A DNA stretch of 43,121 nucleotides, taken from assembly GCA_023433305.1 (NCBI GenBank), contig JAEZCZ010000061.1, forward strand, positions 1 through 43,121. Reading direction: 5' to 3'. Positions 17,097-25,041 of the stretch are shown one piece after another. This DNA is from Pseudomonadota bacterium (GTDB lineage Bacteria; Pseudomonadota; Alphaproteobacteria; Sphingomonadales; Sphingomonadaceae). The translations under genes were made by a program, and so were the position numbers. The notes under the pieces were generated by a model, which ran no database searches, was not told the origin of the DNA, and saw only the letters and a program-made list of their open reading frames with translations. Position 1 is the first letter of the stretch; every line of letters begins with the position of its first letter.

Positions 17097-18173
17097 TCAG
17101 TCACCCCCTGCGAAGGACAAGTTGCGCCCGAAGAACGGCAGGACATGGTCCTGCATCCGGAAGCCGAGCCGGTTGGTGTGGTCCCCGTCGTAGATCGTGA
17201 AGGTGTTCTCGATCCCATAGGTGTTCAGCGCCTCGTGGAGCGCCTTGGGGTCCGTGCCCGGACCATCCTTGTCGCCGATCTCTATCGCAATCGCGCGATA
17301 CCCACGAAGCCCGGCAACGTACTGATCGAGGAAGGCGAGCGGGGCATTGGCGTGCCATTTCGCCAGGACGTCCGGCCGCAGCTCGCCTTGCTCGTACGGC
17401 AAATCTAGGAAGAGCGGGGGCTTGTTGGGATTGGGTGAGAAGGCGGCGGCAACGGCCAGCGGTCCGCGCTGAATCCCTTCGACCTTGTCGAGATCCTCCA
17501 GCGTCTTGATCGCTTCGAGCCGCGCCATCGCCTCGGGATTGGGAGCGCCGCCGAAACCGCCCGGAGTCAGCCCGCCCGGGCTCATCACGTAAAGCGCGCC
17601 GAACTTCTCGGCGTGCTTGATGCCGATCCGCGTTGCGCCGTAGCCGCCCATCGAATGGCCGACGAGACCGCGGCTCGAAGGGCGAGCGATGGTGCGGTAG
17701 TTCGCGTCTATGTGGGCGATCAGGTCCTCGGCGATGAACCTCTCGAAGTCTCCCACGGTCACCCCGCTCGCGTAGAGTGAGCCGAGATGGCGGGTCTTGC
17801 TGTCGGGAAACACCACGATCATTTCGGGGGTGCCCTTGGCGAACGCGCCTTCGGCTGTCTGCGGCATGTGGACTTCCCCCATCCACTGCTTCGCGCCGAT
17901 GAAGTAACCGTGCAGCGCATAAACGACCGGGTAACGGCGTGTGGATTCCTTGTCGTAGCTTGGGGGTAGTACGACGTAGACCTCCCGATCGGCAGGGTTG
18001 CCTTCGAGGTTGCCGGCGACGGAAGGCGAGTGGACGGTAATCGCATCCACCCGAACTTTCGCCGCATTGGCGACGACCGGCGGACGCTCGGTCGCGACCT
18101 GCGCTGACGCGATCGTCCCCCCCGCTCCCAGCAGGGTCGCTGCCGCCAGGCCCGCAAAGAACTTCGCTTTCAT
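17097..18173 (-). CDS. Exported esterase (PF00756-type alpha/beta hydrolase)
   Basis: A 358-residue secreted esterase of the esterase-D/feruloyl-esterase-like alpha/beta hydrolase family. The ATG at 18173 follows GGGAGAG and opens a signal peptide ending near 'GGTIASAQ'. Motifs are 'YPVVYALHGY' (oxyanion region) and 'GLVGHSMGGYGATRIG', with nucleophile S174; 'DGDHTNRLG' near the C-terminus supplies the likely His. Such enzymes remove acetyl or feruloyl groups from hemicellulose, which suits the surrounding arabinoxylan enzymes. It starts 17 bp after the dehydratase stop on the same strand, so the two are probably co-transcribed from the divergent promoter near 20108. Substrate is inferred only from context. 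Confidence 0.85.
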   Translation of the reverse strand: MKAKFFAGLAAATLLGAGGTIASAQVATERPPVVANAAKVRVDAITVHSPSVAGNLEGNPADREVYVVLPPSYDKESTRRYPVVYALHGYFIGAKQWMGEVHMPQTAEGAFAKGTPEMIVVFPDSKTRHLGSLYASGVTVGDFERFIAEDLIAHIDANYRTIARPSSRGLVGHSMGGYGATRIGIKHAEKFGALYVMSPGGLTPGGFGGAPNPEAMARLEAIKTLEDLDKVEGIQRGPLAVAAAFSPNPNKPPLFLDLPYEQGELRPDVLAKWHANAPLAFLDQYVAGLRGYRAIAIEIGDKDGPGTDPKALHEALNTYGIENTFTIYDGDHTNRLGFRMQDHVLPFFGRNLSFAGGD

Positions 18174-18190
18174 GGCATCTCTCCCGCCGT

Positions 18191-19993
18191 TTAGTGGTTG
18201 TCGCGCGGCAGCCCCTGCGTCTGCGCGATCCGCTGGAAGGTTTCCGAGCCTTCGAGGATCGCGCCGCTGTCCATCTGTCCGATGAGTGCGCGCTGGATTT
18301 GTTGCCACGGCGTCTGCGAGGCCGGGAACGCATAGCCGCCAGCCGCTTCGATCTCGGCCCGGCGTTTGGCGAGTTCATCGTCGCTGACGCGCAGCAGGAC
18401 TTCGCGCTTGCGGAGGTCGAGGCGCAGCCGGTCGCCGGTGCGCACCAGAGCCAGCGCCCCGCCTGCGGCCGCTTCGGGTGACGCGTTGAGGATGGAGGGG
18501 CTGGCCGAGGTGCCCGACTGGCGGCCATCGCCGATACACGGCAGCGAATACACCCCCTGCTTGAGCAGGTAGGCCGGAGGGCGCATGTTCACGACTTCCG
18601 CCGCGCCGGGATAGCCGACGGGGCCGGCCCCGCGCATGATCAGGATCGTCCGATCGGTAATGCCTAGCGCGGGATCGTCGATGCGCGCGTGATAGTCTTC
18701 GGGACCGTCGAATACCGCCACCGGACCTTCGAATGCCTCGGGATCGTCGGGGTCGGAGAGATAGCGCGTGCGGAACTCCGCGCCGATTACGCTGGTCTTC
18801 ATGATTGCCGCGTCGAACAGGTTGCCGCGCAGCACGATGAAGCCGGCATCCTCGATCAGCGGGCGCTCGATCGGGCGAATAACGTCCTCGTCCTCGATCG
18901 GCGTGTCGCGACAATTCTCGCCGATTGTCCTGCCGTTCACCGTCAGGGCGCTTTCGGCGATCAAGCCGGCATCGATCAGCTGTGCCACGACGGCCGGGAC
19001 GCCGCCGGCGCGATAGAAATCTTCGCCGAGGTATTCGCCTGCGGGCTGCAGGTTCACGAGCAACGGCACCCGGTGGCCATGATCCTGCCAGTCGTCGAGG
19101 GTCAGCTCGACGCCAAGGTGGCGGGCGAGGGCGATCAGGTGGATCGGCGCATTGGTTGAGCCGCCGATGGCGGAATTGACCGCAATGGCGTTCAGGAAGC
19201 TGTCGCGCGTCATGATATCCGACGGCTTGAGGTCATCAGTGACCAGCTCGACGATGCGCTTTCCGGTCAGATAGGCCGCTTCCTGGCGGTCACGGTAGGG
19301 CGCGGGGATCGTCGCGGTGCCGGGCAGCATCATGCCGAGCGCTTCGGCGAGGCTGTTCATCGTCGTGGCAGTCCCCATGGTATTGCAGAAACCGGTCGAC
19401 GGGGCCGAGCTGGCGACCAGTTTGATGAATCCCTCGTCGTCGATCTGTCCCTGGGCGAGCATCTCGCGCGCCTGCCAGACGATCGTACCTGATCCGGTGC
19501 GCTGCCCCTTGTGCCAGCCGTTGAGCATCGGCCCCACCGATAGGGCGATAGCAGGAATATTCACCGTGGCGGCCGCCATCAGGCAGGCGGGCGTAGTCTT
19601 GTCGCAGCCAGTGGTCAGGACGACGCCGTCGATGGGATAGCCGTAGAGCAGCTCGACCAGCGCGAGATAGGCGAGGTTGCGGTCGAGGCCCGCCGTCGGG
19701 CGTTTGCCGGTCTCCTGGATCGGATGCACCGGGAACTCGAGGGCGATTCCGCCCGCTTCGCGAATACCCTCGCGGATGCGCTCCGCCAGGACGAGGTGGT
19801 GGCGGTTGCAGGGCGAAAGGTCGCTCCCGGTCTGCGCGATGCCGATGATCGGCTTGCCACTACGCAATTCGGCAAGCGACAGGCCGAAGTTGAGATAGCG
19901 CTCCAGGTAGAGCGCCGTCATGTCGACGTTGGCAGGGTTATCGAACCAGGCGCGGCTGCGAAGCGGCCCGCGACCGCGGGCGTCGTCGCTCAT
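18191..19993 (-). CDS. IlvD/Edd family sugar-acid dehydratase (arabinonate/xylonate type)
   Basis: A 600-residue iron-sulphur dehydratase of the IlvD/Edd family, closer to pentonate dehydratases than to dihydroxyacid dehydratase. The ATG at 19993 follows GAGGG and matches family length. 'TGCDKTTPACLMAA' and 'GFCNTMGTATTMN' supply cluster cysteines, with an upstream Cys in 'DLSPCNRHH'. 'NSAIGGSTNAPIHL' and 'GDGRQSGTSASPSILN' are also family signatures. It would convert L-arabinonate or D-xylonate to the 2-keto-3-deoxy acid in the cytoplasm. The adjacent sugar dehydrogenase, FAH-fold protein and GntR regulator support this. A candidate operator lies about 115 bp upstream in the promoter region shared with the sugar importer. 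Exact substrate is not determined by sequence alone. Confidence 0.9.
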   Translation of the reverse strand: MSDDARGRGPLRSRAWFDNPANVDMTALYLERYLNFGLSLAELRSGKPIIGIAQTGSDLSPCNRHHLVLAERIREGIREAGGIALEFPVHPIQETGKRPTAGLDRNLAYLALVELLYGYPIDGVVLTTGCDKTTPACLMAAATVNIPAIALSVGPMLNGWHKGQRTGSGTIVWQAREMLAQGQIDDEGFIKLVASSAPSTGFCNTMGTATTMNSLAEALGMMLPGTATIPAPYRDRQEAAYLTGKRIVELVTDDLKPSDIMTRDSFLNAIAVNSAIGGSTNAPIHLIALARHLGVELTLDDWQDHGHRVPLLVNLQPAGEYLGEDFYRAGGVPAVVAQLIDAGLIAESALTVNGRTIGENCRDTPIEDEDVIRPIERPLIEDAGFIVLRGNLFDAAIMKTSVIGAEFRTRYLSDPDDPEAFEGPVAVFDGPEDYHARIDDPALGITDRTILIMRGAGPVGYPGAAEVVNMRPPAYLLKQGVYSLPCIGDGRQSGTSASPSILNASPEAAAGGALALVRTGDRLRLDLRKREVLLRVSDDELAKRRAEIEAAGGYAFPASQTPWQQIQRALIGQMDSGAILEGSETFQRIAQTQGLPRDNH

Positions 19994-20107
19994 CGAGCGA
20001 AACCCTCGGTCGCCATGTTCGCGGTGTCTGATCTTCCCGGAGCGTCGGCTCCCACCATAGTCGTGCCCCTTGCCGACGCCCCCATTGACGCTGCGGATGC
20101 AGTCCAA

Positions 20108-20118
20108 TACTCCGACAA
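20108..20118 (+). promoter_or_regulatory. Candidate GntR operator between dehydratase and sugar importer
   Basis: TACTCCGACAA is an exact repeat of the 11-mer at 16192. It lies in the 178-bp divergent region, 115 bp from the dehydratase start and 54 bp from the importer start, so it could control both. An exact 11-base repeat in two intergenic control regions of functionally linked genes is unlikely to be accidental. Confidence 0.5.
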
Positions 20119-20171
20119 GAAAGCACAACGCAAGCGCTGGTCCGGCCAGAGCGAAAATTAGGGGAGTGGGT

Positions 20172-21473
20172 ATGGCGGTGGGACCAACCGGAACGGCGGT
20201 GCCTTTGGCGACCAACGGACGCGCGAGCTATCGCCCCGCCCTCGCCTTGCTGGCCAGCCTGTTCTTCATGTGGGGCTTCATTACGGTCATCAACAACACG
20301 CTGCTGCCGCACCTGCGCAGCGTGTTTGAGCTGAACTATACGCAGACCACGCTGATCGAGAGCGTGTGGTTCATCGCCTATGCGGTCATGGGCATGCCCT
20401 CGGCCTTCCTCATCGAGCGGACGGGCTACAAGAACGCGATCATCATCGGCCTGGCGGTCATGGCGGCGGGGGCGCTGATGATGGTGCCGGCCGCGCGCAT
20501 CCCGTCGTACGGGGTGACGCTGTTCGCGTTATTCGTGGTGGCGAGCGGTATCACGCTGCTGCAGGTAGCGGCCAACCCTTACGTGGCGGTGATCGGCCCG
20601 CCCGAGAGCTCCGAATCGCGGCTGACGCTGGTGCAGGCGTTCAACTCGATGGGTACCTTCTTCGCGCCGTACTTCGGCGGCTACCTGATCCTCAGCCGGA
20701 CAACCGGGGGCACTTCGCTCGAGGGGACGCAGCTGACCCAGGCGGAACGCATCGCCGACGCGCAGGCGACGCAGCTTCCCTATATCCTCGTCGCGATCGT
20801 GCTGGCGGTCATCGCGGTGATCATCTGGCGCTCGCGACTGCCGGCGCTTGGTTCCTCCACGAGCCGCGTATCGCGCGAGGAACGGCGCCAGCACTCGCTG
20901 TGGGAGCATCGCAATCTCGTGCTCGGAGTGCCGGCGATCTTCATCTACCTGATCGCCGAGATTGGCGTCGCCAACCTCTTCATCAACTTCGCGATCCTCC
21001 CTGACATCGCGGGGATCACCCCGGCCGAGGCAGCCAATTATCTCGTGTTGTTGTGGGGCGGAATGATGGTCGGACGCTTCGCCGGCGCGTACCTCATGAG
21101 CCGCTTTCGTGCCGACGTGATCCTGACCGCCTTCGCGGTCTTCGCGCTGGTGGTGATGATCGGCGCGGCGACTTTGCACGGCCCTGTCGCCATGTGGTGC
21201 CTGATCCTGGTGGGCCTCGGCCATTCCATCATGTTCCCGGCAATCTTCGCCATGGCGATCAAGGGGCTCGGACCACTTACCGAGGAGGCGTCAGGCCTCC
21301 TGATAACGGCCATCGCTGGCGGCGCGCTCGTGATTGTGCAGGGCTGGCTGGCCGACCGGTACGGATTGCAGAACAGTTTTTGGCTGACGGTCGCCTGCGA
21401 AGCTTACATCATCTACTACGCGCTATGGGGATCGAAGCCGAACGACAAGTTCGCCACGGTCCCTGCTGGCTAG
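20172..21473 (+). CDS. MFS sugar importer, FucP/GluP-like
   Basis: A 433-residue inner-membrane major facilitator protein with about twelve hydrophobic segments. The ATG at 20172 follows GGGGAGTGGG. 'SLFFMWGFITVINNTLLPHLRSVFEL' is the hallmark of the FHS (fucose/glucose-galactose) family, as are 'VAANPYVAVIGPPE' and 'LVQAFNSMGTFFAPYFGG'. 'AEIGVANLFINF' and 'RFAGAYLMSRF' are found in the second half. It probably imports L-arabinose, fucose or galactose by proton symport. It diverges from the dehydratase unit, shares the candidate GntR site with it, and is followed after 23 bp by a secreted hydrolase gene. Confidence 0.92.
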   Translation: MAVGPTGTAVPLATNGRASYRPALALLASLFFMWGFITVINNTLLPHLRSVFELNYTQTTLIESVWFIAYAVMGMPSAFLIERTGYKNAIIIGLAVMAAGALMMVPAARIPSYGVTLFALFVVASGITLLQVAANPYVAVIGPPESSESRLTLVQAFNSMGTFFAPYFGGYLILSRTTGGTSLEGTQLTQAERIADAQATQLPYILVAIVLAVIAVIIWRSRLPALGSSTSRVSREERRQHSLWEHRNLVLGVPAIFIYLIAEIGVANLFINFAILPDIAGITPAEAANYLVLLWGGMMVGRFAGAYLMSRFRADVILTAFAVFALVVMIGAATLHGPVAMWCLILVGLGHSIMFPAIFAMAIKGLGPLTEEASGLLITAIAGGALVIVQGWLADRYGLQNSFWLTVACEAYIIYYALWGSKPNDKFATVPAG

Positions 21474-21496
21474 CTACGGTTGAGGGGGAGGCCGCG

Positions 21497-22468
21497 ATGA
21501 GGTTGCGGAAGTCATTGTGTTCGTCCGTACTGGCGCTAGCTGCGCTCGGTTCCGCACTGGTCGGAGCGCAGGCGCAGCAGCCCTCACCGGAGGAAGCGCG
21601 CCTCGCCCGGGAAGCGCAGGATCGTGTCCCCAACACACCGGGCGACGGGCCCTATCCCGCCGTCATCGAAACCGATCCCGGCATCCCGGGCCATGTGATC
21701 TACCGGCCCGCCGACTTGACGCCCTTCGGTGGAGGCAAGCTGCCGGTCTTGGCGTGGGGTAACGGCGGCTGCGCGGACGACGGCACCGCGCACCGGTTCC
21801 ACCTCGCGCAGATCGCCTCGTACGGCTACCTCGTTGTCGCAGCGGGCCATTGGCGGAGCGGACCGGGGGCGACAGACGGCCCCGCGCCCCGGCGTGCCCC
21901 GTCGGGCGGCGGCCTGCCCCCGGCCGCGACGACCGCAGAGGATGTGAAGGCTGGCCTGGATTGGGCCCTGGCCGAAGCCGCGCGGCCGGGTAGCCCCTAT
22001 CAAGGCAAGATCGACCGCGCCGCGCTCGCGGTGGCCGGACATTCGTGCGGCGGGCTGCAGGCGATCCAGCTGGCTAGCGATCCACGGATCAAGACCGTGC
22101 TCGTGCATAATTCGGGCATCTTCAACGAAGGCGGCAGTCCCATTCCTGGCATGTCCGTGTCGAAGGACATGCTGGGCAACTTCCATACCCCGGTGATCTA
22201 TATACTGGGTGGGTCAGACGACATCGCCTACGCGAACGGCGTCGACGATTACAACCGCGTCGAGCGCGTTCCCGTCGCGCTGGCGGACCTGCCCGTCGGC
22301 CATGGCGGGACGTTCGGGGAGCCGATGGGTGGAGCCGTGGCGCATGTCGCGGTCGACTGGCTCGAATGGCATCTGAAGGGTGACGCAGTCGCGGCGAGAA
22401 CATTCCTTGGCGAGAATTGCCGCCTTTGCACCGGGACCGACTGGACGCTGCAGCGCAAGGGCTTCTAG
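21497..22468 (+). CDS. Exported alpha/beta hydrolase (chlorophyllase/cutinase-like), paralogue 1
   Basis: A 323-residue secreted alpha/beta hydrolase. The ATG follows GAGGGGGAGG and starts a signal peptide ending near 'GAQAQQ'. 'LPVLAWGNGGCADDG' forms the oxyanion region, 'VAGHSCGGLQAIQLA' the nucleophile elbow (S183), 'YILGGSDDIAY' the probable Asp and 'LPVGHGGTF' the probable His. The C-terminus ends with 'NCRLCTGTDWTLQRKGF', whose closely spaced Cys pair is also found in the clear paralogue at 35891. The family includes polyester- and ester-cleaving enzymes. It follows the importer gene by 23 bp and ends 17 bp before the convergent GntR gene. Substrate unknown; an ester side chain of a plant polymer is plausible. 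Confidence 0.8.
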   Translation: MRLRKSLCSSVLALAALGSALVGAQAQQPSPEEARLAREAQDRVPNTPGDGPYPAVIETDPGIPGHVIYRPADLTPFGGGKLPVLAWGNGGCADDGTAHRFHLAQIASYGYLVVAAGHWRSGPGATDGPAPRRAPSGGGLPPAATTAEDVKAGLDWALAEAARPGSPYQGKIDRAALAVAGHSCGGLQAIQLASDPRIKTVLVHNSGIFNEGGSPIPGMSVSKDMLGNFHTPVIYILGGSDDIAYANGVDDYNRVERVPVALADLPVGHGGTFGEPMGGAVAHVAVDWLEWHLKGDAVAARTFLGENCRLCTGTDWTLQRKGF

Positions 22469-22485
22469 CGCGGCCGCGCGCGTCG

Positions 22486-23154
22486 TCAGATCTGATAGGC
22501 CGTTTCGATGGCCGAAAGCATCTCGAAGCCCGCCTGCACGTGCGCGCGCATCGCCTCTTCGGCGGCCGCGGCATCCCGATCCATGACCGCCTTGAGAATT
22601 CGGCGGTGATCTTCGTTCGCTGTACGCAGCCGTTCGGCATCGTAGAAACTGTCGAACAGCAGCCGGTGGATCGGGACGTTGAGCCTTTGCAGCAGCTCGC
22701 CGATGAGAATGCTGCCCGATCCGTCGACCAGTAGCTGATGCCATTCGGCGTTGAGACGCCCGAAACGCTCGGGGGCGCGGTTCTCGACGCAGAGTTCGAG
22801 CTCATCCTGGATTTGCTGCAGCCGTTCGCGCTGTTCGTCGGTCGCCGCGATCGCGAAATCGGCCGCTGTGACACCCTCTAGGGCTGCCCGCGCGCGGTAG
22901 ATTTGACGCACTTCCTCCAGGCTGGTGCTGCGGACGGAGGCGCCCTTGAACGGCTCGATCTCTACCAGACCTTCGGCGGCCAGTCTCTGGAAGGCTTCGC
23001 GGACTTTGAGTCGACTTCCACCCGTTTTGCGGATGATGTCGACCTCCACCAGCCGCTGTTCCGGCGCGAATTGGCCGCGGCGGATCCGGTCGCGAATCCA
23101 ATCCGCGAGCTCGACGCTCGTCGGTGCGGGACCGGCGTGGAACTGCAGTGACAT
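22486..23154 (-). CDS. GntR family regulator (FCD), divergent from the CoA operon
   Basis: A 222-residue regulator whose ATG follows GGGGAGATCGCC. The N-terminal winged helix contains 'RRGQFAPEQRLVEVDIIRKTGGSRLKVREAFQRLAAEGLV' features, and the FCD domain includes 'IYRARAALEGVTAADFA', 'RLNAEWHQLLVDGSG' and 'ANEDHRRILKAVMDRDAAAAEEAMRAHV' features with metal-type His residues. It is of the shorter FCD/VanR-like type and distinct from the regulator at 16323. It diverges from the CocE-TonB-TRAP-CoA operon with 130 bp between starts; that region holds the inverted repeat at 23187-23234 and a TTGT-CA-ACAA site. Its effector is probably the acid or CoA ester handled by the operon, which is inference. 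Confidence 0.9.
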   Translation of the reverse strand: MSLQFHAGPAPTSVELADWIRDRIRRGQFAPEQRLVEVDIIRKTGGSRLKVREAFQRLAAEGLVEIEPFKGASVRSTSLEEVRQIYRARAALEGVTAADFAIAATDEQRERLQQIQDELELCVENRAPERFGRLNAEWHQLLVDGSGSILIGELLQRLNVPIHRLLFDSFYDAERLRTANEDHRRILKAVMDRDAAAAEEAMRAHVQAGFEMLSAIETAYQI

Positions 23155-23186
23155 GGCGATCTCCCCGAAACAGGAAAACGACCGTA

Positions 23187-23234
23187 CGCCAGATTGTCAA
23201 CAAAGTCGTCAGTGATTTTTTGTTTGATCTGGCG
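23187..23234. promoter_or_regulatory. Operator-like inverted repeat before the CoA operon
   Basis: CGCCAGAT (23187-23194) is repeated inverted as ATCTGGCG (23227-23234), with ACAAA and TTTGT also mirrored inside. Overlapping the left arm is TTGTCAACAA (23194-23203), whose TTGT/ACAA arms fit the GntR pattern; read on the reverse strand it includes TTGACA, a good -35 box for the regulator gene. A repressor here could control both directions. Confidence 0.45.
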
Positions 23235-23284
23235 GGCCTGTGGCGATCACACACACTCCCACAAATATAAGACGGAGAGGTCGG

Positions 23285-24991
23285 TTGTTCGCTAGGTTCG
23301 CAGCCCTGCTTGCGCTGTTGCTGCTCGGCCATCCCGCCGCGGCGGAGGAGCGTGCAGCTACGGACCATGTGCGCGAATCCCGATACGTTTCGGTGCACGA
23401 CGGCACGCGGCTTGCGGTCAACATCTACCGTCCCGCGCAAGCTGGCGAAGCGATTGCTCATCCTCTTCCGGTCATTTTCGCCTTCACCCCGTATCGCGCC
23501 CGCTTCAGGGATGAAGATGGCGATGTAACAGAGGCCGCGCTCGACGATCGGCTCGCGCTACGCTCGCTGCTTCGCGCCGGGTATGTCGTGGCGGTCGCGG
23601 ATATTCGCGGCAAAGGCGCATCCTTCGGAACGCGCCGCGGCTTCCAGGATCGCACCGAAGCCCACGATGGACACGACCTGGTCGAATGGCTCGCACGTCA
23701 GCCGTTCTCGACCGGGAAAGTCGGCATGATCGGGTGCTCCTATCTTGGCGGCACGACATTCCATACCGCCAGCGCCACGCCGCCGGCGCTCAAGGCCGTT
23801 TTCATCGGCGCCACCGATCTCGACAAATATGCGTTCGTCCGCAACGGCGGGATCACCGCGCAGTTCAACACCAGGCCCGACGAACCGGCCGAAGTGGATC
23901 TCGCCAGCATCCCCGTCGATGCCGATCCGAACGGGGAGCTTCTGAAGCAGGCCGTTGCCGAGCACGCCGCCAATACGCCCATGGGACCGTTGTGGTACGG
24001 GATGCCTTTCCGCGACAGCGTTTCCCCGCTCACGGGCAATGCATTTTGGGAAGAGGTGGCGGTCTACAACCACCTCGATGCGATCCGCGACGCCGGGATA
24101 GCGACCTACTTCTGGGGCAATTGGCGCGACGAGCCGACTGGCCAGGTCATCCTCGGCGCGGCCAACCTCGGTAGCAAGTTCCTCGCGGGGCCCGGCGATC
24201 ATTGTGTTCCACCGGCCGGGTTCGACTTCGCCGGCGAAGTCGTGCGCTATTTCGACCACCACTTGAAGGGCACCGACAACGGGATCGATCGCGAGCCGCG
24301 CGCGACCTACTTCGTCGAGAACGTCGAGGGTGGTCGATACGCGAGGTCTGACGAGCTTCCCGGCATCCAGTCTCGGCCTCTGCCATGGTTTCTTTCGGGG
24401 CCGGTTTCGAACAAGACAGGCGGGCTTGGGGCGGCTCCCGGAGAGCAGGGCCGCGACAGCTTCAGGGTCAATTACGACCTGCCTCCTCCCGAATATTTCG
24501 CCTTCTGGCCCGGGCCCATGGACGAGCACGGCCTCAGCTACACCAGCGCACCGCTAGCCCGGCCAATGACGCTGATCGGCTTCCCGGTCACGCATCTGAC
24601 GGTCACCTCGAGCCATCCGGAAGCCGATCTTTTCGTCTATCTCGACCTGATCCAGTCTGACGGAAGCGCTGAGGTCATCTCGTTCGGCCGGCTGAAGCTT
24701 TCGCATCGGCAGTTGGCGCAGGCTCCATACGATACCCTCGGGCTGCCTTGGCACTCCGGCCGGTCGTCAGACGCCCTGGATCTCGCTCCCGGCGAAGAGG
24801 CCCCGGTCTCGATCGCGATGACGCCGCTGTCGCGCACGATCCCGCAAGGCGCGCGCCTACGCTTCACGGTCGCGGGGGCCGACCCGCGCCAGCGCAACCT
24901 CCAAGAAATTCGGCTGACGCCGCCGCCAGAGATCGCGGTGCTGCGCGGTGGGCGCGACCCATCGCGCATCGAGCTTCCGTTGGCTCCGTAA
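23285..24991 (+). CDS. CocE/NonD family hydrolase, exported
   Basis: A 568-residue serine hydrolase of the X-Pro dipeptidyl-peptidase S15/CocE family. The TTG at 23285 is preferred to a GTG at 23240 because ACGGAGAGG lies just before it and it opens a clean signal peptide (FARFAALLALLLLGHPAAAEE). The N-terminal catalytic domain holds 'VYRP'-type strands, 'ADIRGKGASFGT' and 'GMIGCSYLGGTTFH' with nucleophile S152; 'GPGDHCVPP' carries the likely His. The C-terminal jelly-roll domain contains 'FPVTHLTVTSSHPEADLFVYL' features. Such enzymes cleave esters or amides of bulky acyl compounds. It is the first gene of the operon and is followed 50 bp later by the TonB receptor, so it probably acts on the imported ligand in the periplasm. 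Confidence 0.88.
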   Translation: MFARFAALLALLLLGHPAAAEERAATDHVRESRYVSVHDGTRLAVNIYRPAQAGEAIAHPLPVIFAFTPYRARFRDEDGDVTEAALDDRLALRSLLRAGYVVAVADIRGKGASFGTRRGFQDRTEAHDGHDLVEWLARQPFSTGKVGMIGCSYLGGTTFHTASATPPALKAVFIGATDLDKYAFVRNGGITAQFNTRPDEPAEVDLASIPVDADPNGELLKQAVAEHAANTPMGPLWYGMPFRDSVSPLTGNAFWEEVAVYNHLDAIRDAGIATYFWGNWRDEPTGQVILGAANLGSKFLAGPGDHCVPPAGFDFAGEVVRYFDHHLKGTDNGIDREPRATYFVENVEGGRYARSDELPGIQSRPLPWFLSGPVSNKTGGLGAAPGEQGRDSFRVNYDLPPPEYFAFWPGPMDEHGLSYTSAPLARPMTLIGFPVTHLTVTSSHPEADLFVYLDLIQSDGSAEVISFGRLKLSHRQLAQAPYDTLGLPWHSGRSSDALDLAPGEEAPVSIAMTPLSRTIPQGARLRFTVAGADPRQRNLQEIRLTPPPEIAVLRGGRDPSRIELPLAP

Positions 24992-25041
24992 CACGTAAGA
25001 GGGCGGCTGGCGGGAAGCCGGCCGCGAAGGGGAGAAGAGTG

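Noticed and set aside
23240..23284. Upstream GTG start for the CocE-type gene
   Set aside because: It adds a polar leader before the signal peptide and lacks a ribosome site, whereas TTG at 23285 follows ACGGAGAGG.
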